Shown in pieces: positions 58,385 through 64,000 of a stretch of DNA of 64,000 nucleotides (its first letter is position 1; every line of letters begins with the position of its first letter). The DNA is from Variovorax sp. 770b2. Its GTDB lineage: Bacteria > Pseudomonadota > Gammaproteobacteria > Burkholderiales > Burkholderiaceae_C. The notes below the pieces were generated by a model. The model searched no databases. It was given only the letters and a program-made list of their open reading frames with translations, and was not told the origin of the DNA. The position numbers and the translations under genes were made by a program. Location: positions 2,513,796 to 2,577,795 of the forward strand of contig NZ_FOXJ01000001.1 in the NCBI RefSeq assembly GCF_900115685.1. Reading direction: 5' to 3'.

Positions 58385-58750
58385 GGGTGTGTCTCCTTGG
58401 GTAGGCGATGGGTTTTTGGCTTGCGGAACGGGGGCAACTATGTTTCAGCGCGGCGACTAAATCAAGTGCCTGTAGTTATCGGAAACCCGCAGACCGGACT
58501 GCCAGCCGCCGAATTTCATTCATTGCCTCCGGATTTGCGAATGTAGGGCAAATCGGCTAATCGGCCTTATAGGGATAGGCCTATTGTTTTAGAAATTCAA
58601 AGGCGTCCAATCGCGCGCCATTTAAATTTTCACAAATATTTTCAATGTTGATTTATCGTCACCATTAATCTCCAATTCAATTTCTCCATTTATTAACGAC
58701 CCAATGCCTTCAAGCATGAAGAAAGCGTTGTCCCGCAAGGAGAATCGCCG
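58385..58750. other. 366-bp divergent gap with an AT-rich patch
   Basis: Between the ABC importer operon (minus) and aspT-like operon (plus). Contains a GGCCT/AGGCC inverted pair around 58563-58581 and TAGGCCTA. From about 58610 to 58700 the DNA is far more AT-rich than anywhere nearby and, on the minus strand, reads as a short protein-like stretch ending in a stop at 58622. No certain promoter; AAGGAG 8 nt before the GTG at 58751 is the ribosome-binding site. Confidence 0.5.
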
Positions 58751-60439
58751 GTGATGGAGGGCGCGGCCGGCATCCTGCGAAGCCAACCGGAAATAGCGCT
58801 TTTTCTCGTGCTCGCCATTGGCTACGCGGTCGGCCAGATCCGCTTCGGCCCTATTCAGCTCGGCGGAATTTGCGGCACCTTGATTGCCGCGCTGGTGGTT
58901 GGGCAACTCGGCATCCAGCTCGACGCGAGCGTAAAGAATGTGTTCTTCATGCTTTTCATCTTTGCCCTGGGTTATGCGGGCGGGCCACAATTCTTTGCAA
59001 ATCTCGACGCCAAGGGCTTGCGTCTCGGGCTCCTTTGCCTGGTCGAAGTGGTCACCGTTCTGGCGCTGGTGCTGTGCGCCACCGTCTTTCTCTCGCTCGA
59101 CCAGGGCACCGCCGCGGGCCTGATGGCCGGCGCGGCGACCGAATCGGCGGTGGTGGGCACGGCCACCGACGCCATCTCCAAGCTCGCGCTGCCGCTCGCG
59201 GACATCCAGCAGCTGCAGGCCAACGTGGTGACGGCCTACTCCATCACCTACGTGTTCGGCCTCATCGCCATCGTGGTCGCCACGAGCCAGGTCTTTCCGC
59301 TGCTCCTGCGCGTGGACCTGCGCGCCGAGGCCGACAGGCTCTGGAAGACCATGGGCGGCGGCGACGAGAACCCCGCTGCGGCCAGCGCCACGCCCGAGAT
59401 GGTCGGCCGCGTGTTCCTGGTGACGGTGGGCCGCGGGCGCACGGTGGGCGAACTGATGTCGATCCTGGGCGGCCACGCGAGCATCGAGCGCGTCGTGCGG
59501 CGCGGGCAGAAACTGAATGTCGAGCCCGCGCTGCGCCTGCAGGCCTACGACCAGGTGCTGGCCATCGGCCGACGCAGCATGCTGGTGAACGTGGCCGAGC
59601 TCCTGGGCCGCGAGTTCGCGGACACCACCGCCTTCGATGCGGTCGTGGAGACCACCGGGGTCGTGGTCAACCGGCGCGAATGGTTCGGCCGGGGCCTGGG
59701 CGAGCTCGATGCGCAACTGCCGCCCGCCCTGCAGATCGTGGGCCTCGCGCGCGACGGCCACGTCATGCCGCTGCTGCACGAGGTGAAGTTGCAGCGCGGC
59801 GACGTGCTCAAGCTCTATGGCCCCGCCGCCGACGTGGCGCGCACGCTGCCGCTGGTGGGCGACCGCGTCATCGCATCGACGCACAGCAACATCAGCTACG
59901 CGGCGATGGGCATTCTTCTGGGCGTGTTCATCGGCGGCTTCAGCGTCAAGCTGGGCGGCATTCCGTTCTCGCTCGGCACGGGCGGCGGTGCGCTGGTCAC
60001 GGGGCTGGCCTTCGGCTGGTACCAGTCCAAGAACCCGCACCGTCTGAGCGTGCCGCCCGATGCGCTCGCGCTGATGAAGGACCTGGGCCTGGCCACCTTC
60101 ATTGCCTGCGTGGGCCTGGCCTCGGGGCCGCAGGCGATCGCGCTCGTGAAGAAATTCGGCATCGCGCTGCCGCTGGTGGGCGTGGCCGTGGCGGTGGTGC
60201 CGGCGTGCATCTCGCTCTTCGTCGGGCGGCGGTTGCTCAAGCTGGAGGCGCCCGTGCTGCTGGGCGCCATCGCGGGCCAGCAGTGCAGCACGCCGGCGTT
60301 GAGCGCGGTGCAGAACGCGGCGGGCAATGCCACGCCGCTGCTGGGCTACACGATCACCTACGCCATCTCGAACGTGGTGCTGCCGTTGATGGGGCCGCTG
60401 ATCGTGGCCCTCGCAGGACTGGTGCATGCAGCGAAATAA
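58751..60439 (+). CDS. AspT/YbjL/YidE-type antiporter, first copy
   Basis: 562 residues from GTG 58751 (AAGGAG 8 nt upstream; ATG 58754 also possible). Two membrane bundles, residues about 1-190 and 375-562, separated by a soluble region with two RCK_C/TrkA_C-like domains (GRVFLVTVGRGRTVGEL, AYDQVLAIGRRSMLV, DVLKLYGPAADVART). Membrane motif GAATESAVVGTATDAISKLALP and the mirrored LGAIAGQQCSTPALSAV are the two inverted AspT repeats. Family members exchange aspartate for alanine. 19 bp before the second copy. Confidence 0.87.
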   Translation: MMEGAAGILRSQPEIALFLVLAIGYAVGQIRFGPIQLGGICGTLIAALVVGQLGIQLDASVKNVFFMLFIFALGYAGGPQFFANLDAKGLRLGLLCLVEVVTVLALVLCATVFLSLDQGTAAGLMAGAATESAVVGTATDAISKLALPLADIQQLQANVVTAYSITYVFGLIAIVVATSQVFPLLLRVDLRAEADRLWKTMGGGDENPAAASATPEMVGRVFLVTVGRGRTVGELMSILGGHASIERVVRRGQKLNVEPALRLQAYDQVLAIGRRSMLVNVAELLGREFADTTAFDAVVETTGVVVNRREWFGRGLGELDAQLPPALQIVGLARDGHVMPLLHEVKLQRGDVLKLYGPAADVARTLPLVGDRVIASTHSNISYAAMGILLGVFIGGFSVKLGGIPFSLGTGGGALVTGLAFGWYQSKNPHRLSVPPDALALMKDLGLATFIACVGLASGPQAIALVKKFGIALPLVGVAVAVVPACISLFVGRRLLKLEAPVLLGAIAGQQCSTPALSAVQNAAGNATPLLGYTITYAISNVVLPLMGPLIVALAGLVHAAK

Positions 60440-60458
60440 CCTGAAAGGACTTTGACCT

Positions 60459-62147
60459 ATGGAATGGCTCCATGACCTCTTCAAGAAGTCGCCCGAGATG
60501 GCGCTCTTTCTCTCGCTGGCGGTCGGCTACTGGATCGGCAAGATCAAGTTCGGCAAGTTCCAGCTCGGCGGCGTGGCCGGCTCGCTGCTGGTCGCGGTGG
60601 TCGTGAGCCAGGTCGGCGTGCAAGTCGACCCGGGCGTGAAGGCGGTGCTGTTCGCGCTCTTCATCTACGCGGTGGGCTTCGAGAGCGGGCCGCAGTTCTT
60701 CAGCTCGCTGGGCAAACAGTCGGTCAAGGAGATCATCCTGGCCGCCGTGATGGCGGCCACGGGGCTTGCGACGGTGGTGGTCATGGCCAAGCTGTGCGGC
60801 CTGGACAAGGGCCTCGCGGCCGGCGTGGCGGCGGGCGGGCTCACGCAGTCGGCCATCATCGGCACGGCGGGCGATGCCATCGGCAAGCTCGGGCTCGCCG
60901 CGGCCGAGACCGCGCGGCTGCAGGCCAACGTGGCCATCGGCTATGCGGTGACCTACGTGTTCGGCTCCTTCGGCGCGATCATCGTGTGCGTCAACATCCT
61001 GCCCAAATTCATGGGCCGCACGATCCGCGACGACGCCATCGCGGCCGAGACGGCGCAGCAGGCCGGCGTGAAGGTGCTCGGCGCCGACCAGGAAGCGGCG
61101 GCGCCTTCGCTGGTGGGGCGCATCTACGAGCTCGCCACCGACCCGCAGCGCACGGTGGCCGACATCGAGAACGCGAACCCCGCGACCACCATCACCATCG
61201 AGCGCGTGAAGCGCGATGGCAAGTTCATCGAGGTGAGCCCCGCGCTCGCGCTGCGCCAGGGCGACACGGTGCTCGCGGTCGGCCGGCGCGATGCGGTGGT
61301 GGCCAGCGCGCCGCTGCTGGGCAAGGAAGTCTTCGCGGTCGACGGCATGGAGCTCACGCTGGAGAAGCGCGAGATCGTGCTCACCAACAAGGAGTTCGAC
61401 GGCAAGACGGTGGACCAGATCCGCCAGGCCACCGCCGGCGGCGTGCGCCACGGCATCTTCGTGACGGGTTTGAGCCGCATGGGCAAGGCGCTGCCGATGC
61501 AGCCGGACACCGTGGTGCAGGCCGGCGACCTGGTGTCGATCTTCGGTGCCGAGCAGGACGTGAAACGCGTGGCGGCTCTGGTCGGCGACGTGATCGTGCC
61601 GAGCGCGAAGACCGACTTCGTGTACCTGGGCGCGGGCCTCGTGGTGGGCCTTCTCGTCGGCCTCCTGAGCGTGAAGCTCGGCAACATCCCGCTCACGCTC
61701 GGTTCGGGCGGCGGCGCATTGCTCGCGGGCCTTCTCTTCGGCTGGTACCGCGCCCGGCGCCAGACCTTCGGCGCGCTGCCGCCGGCCGCGGTGCAACTGC
61801 TCAAGGACCTGGGCCTTGCCGGCTTCGTGGTGGTGGTGGGCCTGTCTTCGGGCCTGCAGGCGGTGGAGACCGTCAAGCAACTGGGCCTCACGATCTTCGG
61901 CGTGGGCGTGGTCGTGACCATCGTGCCGATGCTCTTGACCATGCTGTTCGGCAAGTACGTGCTGCGCTACGCCAACACGGCCGTGTTCGCGGGCGCGCTG
62001 AGCGGCTCGCGCAGCGCCAACCCGGCTTTCGGCGAGGTGCTGGGCAAGGCGGAGAACGCCATTCCCACCGTGCCCTTCGCCATCACCTATGCGCTGGCCA
62101 ACGTGTTCCTCACGCTGCTCGGGCCGCTGATCGTCGCGCTCGTCTGA
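60459..62147 (+). CDS. aspT: Aspartate:alanine antiporter (AspT family), second copy
   Basis: 562 residues. Same architecture: membrane bundle with AGGLTQSAIIGTAGDAIGKLG, two RCK_C-like domains (GRIYELATDPQRTVADIEN, QGDTVLAVGRRDAVV, LTNKEFDGKTVDQIRQ, GDLVSIFGAEQDVK) and a second bundle with AGALSGSRSANPAFGEV. It lies nearest aspD and keeps the acidic and polar membrane residues, so it is the better aspT. Aspartate uptake with alanine efflux plus decarboxylation makes a proton motive force. Confidence 0.88.
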   Translation: MEWLHDLFKKSPEMALFLSLAVGYWIGKIKFGKFQLGGVAGSLLVAVVVSQVGVQVDPGVKAVLFALFIYAVGFESGPQFFSSLGKQSVKEIILAAVMAATGLATVVVMAKLCGLDKGLAAGVAAGGLTQSAIIGTAGDAIGKLGLAAAETARLQANVAIGYAVTYVFGSFGAIIVCVNILPKFMGRTIRDDAIAAETAQQAGVKVLGADQEAAAPSLVGRIYELATDPQRTVADIENANPATTITIERVKRDGKFIEVSPALALRQGDTVLAVGRRDAVVASAPLLGKEVFAVDGMELTLEKREIVLTNKEFDGKTVDQIRQATAGGVRHGIFVTGLSRMGKALPMQPDTVVQAGDLVSIFGAEQDVKRVAALVGDVIVPSAKTDFVYLGAGLVVGLLVGLLSVKLGNIPLTLGSGGGALLAGLLFGWYRARRQTFGALPPAAVQLLKDLGLAGFVVVVGLSSGLQAVETVKQLGLTIFGVGVVVTIVPMLLTMLFGKYVLRYANTAVFAGALSGSRSANPAFGEVLGKAENAIPTVPFAITYALANVFLTLLGPLIVALV

Positions 62148-62165
62148 GCGCGCCGCCCGGCTCTG

Positions 62166-62201
62166 TTTTTCTCTCTTTTTCTCTCTCTTTTTCTCTCTTT
62201 T
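62166..62201. repeat. Pyrimidine tandem repeat between aspT and aspD
   Basis: TTTTTCTCTC repeated three times (one unit with an extra TC), then TTTTCC, in the 76-bp gap. It ends 15 bp before the AAGGAG of aspD. A simple-sequence tract that can slip; in mRNA it is an unstructured U/C-rich segment. Confidence 0.75.
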
Positions 62202-62223
62202 CCACAACCAGAAGGAGCATCCA

Positions 62224-63879
62224 ATGGATTTCAGCGACGTGAAGAAACTGGCGGGCCTGAGCCCGTTCGAACTGAAGGACGCACTGATCCAGGTCGCCAG
62301 CCAGAGCGACCGACTCATGCTCAACGCGGGGCGCGGCAACCCGAACTTCCTGGCCACCACGCCGCGGCACGGCTTCTTCCAGTTCGGCCAGTTCGCGATG
62401 ACCGAGGCCGAGCGCTCCTACATCTACATGGAGCACGTGGGCGGCTTTCCGCAGCGCGAGGGCATCGAGGCGCGCTTCGAGATCTTCGCCAAGGCCCGTG
62501 CGGGCGAGCCGGGCACGCGCTTCATCGAGGCGGCGGTGTCGTACGTGCGCGACCAGCTGGGCCTCGCGGCGGGCGACTTCCTCTACGAGATGTGCGTGGC
62601 CATCCTGGGCTGCAACTACCCGGTGCCCGACCGCATGCTGCGGCTCTCGGAGATCATCGTGGGCAAGTACATCCACCAGGAGATGATCGGCACCCACCCC
62701 TTCGTGGGCACCTTCGACATGTACGCGGTGGAAGGCGGCACCGCCGCCATGACCTATCTCTTCAACAGCCTCCGCGAGAACCACGTGCTCGCGCCCGGCG
62801 ACACCATTGCGCTGGGCATGCCGATCTTCACGCCCTACATCGAGATTCCGCACCTCAACGACTACCAGCTGATCGAGACGCTGATCGACGCGCCGCCCGA
62901 AAACAACTGGCAGTTCAGCAAGAAGGAGTTGCAGAAGCTGCTCGATCCGAAGGTCAAGGCCTTTTTCCTCTGCAACCCGAGCAACCCGCCCTCGGTGAAG
63001 TTGAGCGACGAGGTGCTGGGCTACATCGCCGACATCGTGAAGCAGCGGCCCGACCTCATCATCCTCACGGACGACGTGTACGGCACCTTCGCGGACAACT
63101 TTCTCTCGCTGTTCGCGATCGCGCCGCAGAACACGATCCTCGTGTATTCGTTCTCCAAGTATTTCGGCGTGACCGGCTGGCGCATGGGCGTGGTGGCCAC
63201 GCACGAGGACAACATCATCGACCGCAAGATCGCGGCCCTGCCCGAGGCGAAGAAAAAGGAGCTGGACGCGCGCTACAGCTCCATCACCACCGAGCCGCGC
63301 AAGCTGAAGTTCATCGACCGCCTGGTGGCCGACAGCCGCACCGTGGCGCTGAACCACACGGCCGGCCTTTCGACGCCGGTGCAGGCGCAGATGGTGATGT
63401 TCTCGCTCTTTTGCCTCATGGACGAGCCGCAGGCCTACAAGCAGTCGATGAAGCGCATCGTGCTGCGGCGCAAAGAGGCGCTCTACCGCGAGCTGGGCCT
63501 GCCGATGCAGGAGGACCCGAACTCGGTCAACTACTACCACCTGCTCGACCTGCAGGACATTGCCACGCAGATGCACGGCGAGCGCTTCGGCCAATGGATC
63601 GCGGCGAAGCTGCAGCCCAACGAAGCGCTCTTTCGCATCGCCGAAGAGACCAGCATCGTGCTGCTGCCGGGGCGCGGCTTCGGGGGCAAGCACGCGTCGG
63701 GACGGGTGTCGCTGGCGAACCTCAACGAATACGACTACGCGAACATCGGGCGGTCGCTGCGAAAGCTGGCGTCGGAATACTTCGTGCGGTTCGAGAAGGA
63801 GAACGGCGGTGGCAAGGAAGGCAAGGGGCGCAATGCGAAGACCGCGGTGACCAAGCCTGTGAAGCGCGGGAAGAAATAG
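62224..63879 (+). CDS. aspD: Bifunctional aspartate transaminase / aspartate 4-decarboxylase
   Basis: 551 residues, PLP fold-type I. Converts L-aspartate to L-alanine and CO2, with a transaminase side reaction. PLP lysine is Lys312 in SFSKYFGVTGWRMG. N-terminal LMLNAGRGNPNFLATTPRHGFF, FFLCNPSNPPSVKLS (PLP-phosphate Asn), DDVYGTFADNF and GRGFGGKHASGRVSLANL (substrate Arg) are AspD marks; dodecameric in known members. A Lys-rich tail (KTAVTKPVKRGKK) makes it ~20 residues longer than usual. Operon with the two AspT copies. Confidence 0.95.
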   Translation: MDFSDVKKLAGLSPFELKDALIQVASQSDRLMLNAGRGNPNFLATTPRHGFFQFGQFAMTEAERSYIYMEHVGGFPQREGIEARFEIFAKARAGEPGTRFIEAAVSYVRDQLGLAAGDFLYEMCVAILGCNYPVPDRMLRLSEIIVGKYIHQEMIGTHPFVGTFDMYAVEGGTAAMTYLFNSLRENHVLAPGDTIALGMPIFTPYIEIPHLNDYQLIETLIDAPPENNWQFSKKELQKLLDPKVKAFFLCNPSNPPSVKLSDEVLGYIADIVKQRPDLIILTDDVYGTFADNFLSLFAIAPQNTILVYSFSKYFGVTGWRMGVVATHEDNIIDRKIAALPEAKKKELDARYSSITTEPRKLKFIDRLVADSRTVALNHTAGLSTPVQAQMVMFSLFCLMDEPQAYKQSMKRIVLRRKEALYRELGLPMQEDPNSVNYYHLLDLQDIATQMHGERFGQWIAAKLQPNEALFRIAEETSIVLLPGRGFGGKHASGRVSLANLNEYDYANIGRSLRKLASEYFVRFEKENGGGKEGKGRNAKTAVTKPVKRGKK

Positions 63880-63925
63880 CGCACCGGATCGCGCACCTCG
63901 CGCACCTCGCAAAGTGCGCACGACG

Positions 63926-63957
63926 AAAAAAGCACCGCCTCGAGCGGTGCTTTTTTT
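63926..63957. terminator. Intrinsic terminator after aspD (bidirectional)
   Basis: AAAAAAGCACCGC, loop CTCGA, GCGGTGCTTTTTTT: a 7-bp GC-rich stem extended by A/T pairs, with an A-tract on one side and a T-tract on the other, so it can stop transcription from both directions. 46 bp after the aspD stop. Confidence 0.9.
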
Positions 63958-63973
63958 GTGCGATTTCAAGCGA

Positions 63974-64000
63974 TCAGTTGATCGCCATCGAAAGCATCGC
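63974..64000 (-). CDS. C-terminal end of an unidentified gene
   Basis: On the minus strand the last nine codons read AMLSMAIN and stop (TGA at 63974-63976), just beyond the bidirectional terminator, as expected for a convergent neighbour. Too short to assign. Confidence 0.3.
   Translation of the reverse strand, partial: AMLSMAIN

Noticed and set aside
60354..62360. Long minus-strand frames over the aspT copies
   Set aside because: Antisense to strongly conserved membrane proteins and rich in Arg/His/Ala repeats, so shadow frames.
1..64000. CRISPR arrays, tRNA/rRNA genes, insertion sequences, integrase or attachment sites
   Set aside because: No regularly spaced repeats, cloverleaf-like segments, transposase motifs or terminal inverted repeats were found by reading both strands.

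Overview
The window looks like chromosomal DNA of a GC-rich betaproteobacterium of the Comamonadaceae, most like Variovorax. This is inferred from codon use, the Bug/TctC-type binding proteins with a TctDE-type two-component pair, the archaic chaperone-usher locus, and the protocatechuate and AspD/AspT gene sets. I see no rRNA, tRNA, CRISPR array, transposase or phage structural gene. It reads as core and accessory metabolic DNA with patches of small orphan genes.

Layout. 1-5773 (all minus): DUF3014 membrane protein (cut by the window edge), serine esterase, nitronate monooxygenase-like flavoprotein, a DUF2945/DUF3140 pair, an Asp-nucleophile alpha/beta hydrolase, a small membrane protein and a second-type MurA. 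6058-9198: a large PATR-repeat autotransporter behind a 48-bp imperfect palindrome. 9313-15681: RidA-like protein, two LysR regulators, two divergent small paralogues, a methyltransferase, an exported M20 amidohydrolase and orphan genes. 15909-18286: AAA+ ATPase translationally coupled to an esterase. 18264-23828: TapT (with two 12-bp tandem arrays), secreted proteins, a cupin, a structured leader RNA ahead of a 95-residue orphan, a methyltransferase, a DUF2130 protein. 24283-26664: DUF1266, an orphan Imm51 immunity protein and a two-gene unit of unknown function. 26906-31195: a four-gene archaic (Csu-like) chaperone-usher operon: SCPU subunit, chaperone, usher, SCPU tip. 31294-32434: a SUKH-like/L7-L12-like fusion and a TPR protein. 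32522-35324: the DUF1501/DUF1800 pair.

35434-45071 (all minus) is a quinate/shikimate to protocatechuate to 3-oxoadipate region: DsbA-family protein, MHS transporter, 3-dehydroshikimate dehydratase QuiC, then pcaD, an MFS exporter, pcaC, pcaB and two NAD-type shikimate/quinate dehydrogenase paralogues. Genes in the second block overlap or nearly touch, and an IclR activator (45270) diverges from it. Protocatechuate dioxygenase (pcaGH), dehydroquinase and the thiolase steps are not in the window.

46799-51032: a Bug binding protein, a TctD/TctE two-component system and a second Bug protein, without the TctAB permease. 51062-54214: DUF6194 gene plus a remnant of a second copy, a winged-helix protein, small membrane proteins and a DUF2846 lipoprotein. 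54345-58384: sugar ABC importer of the FrcBCA type with a ROK regulator. 58751-63879: two AspT-family antiporters and the bifunctional aspartate decarboxylase/transaminase AspD, a likely aspartate:alanine proton-motive cycle, closed by a clear intrinsic terminator at 63926-63957.

Starts were chosen from visible Shine-Dalgarno sequences, overlaps and family N-termini. Family names rest on motif recognition by eye, not on a search.
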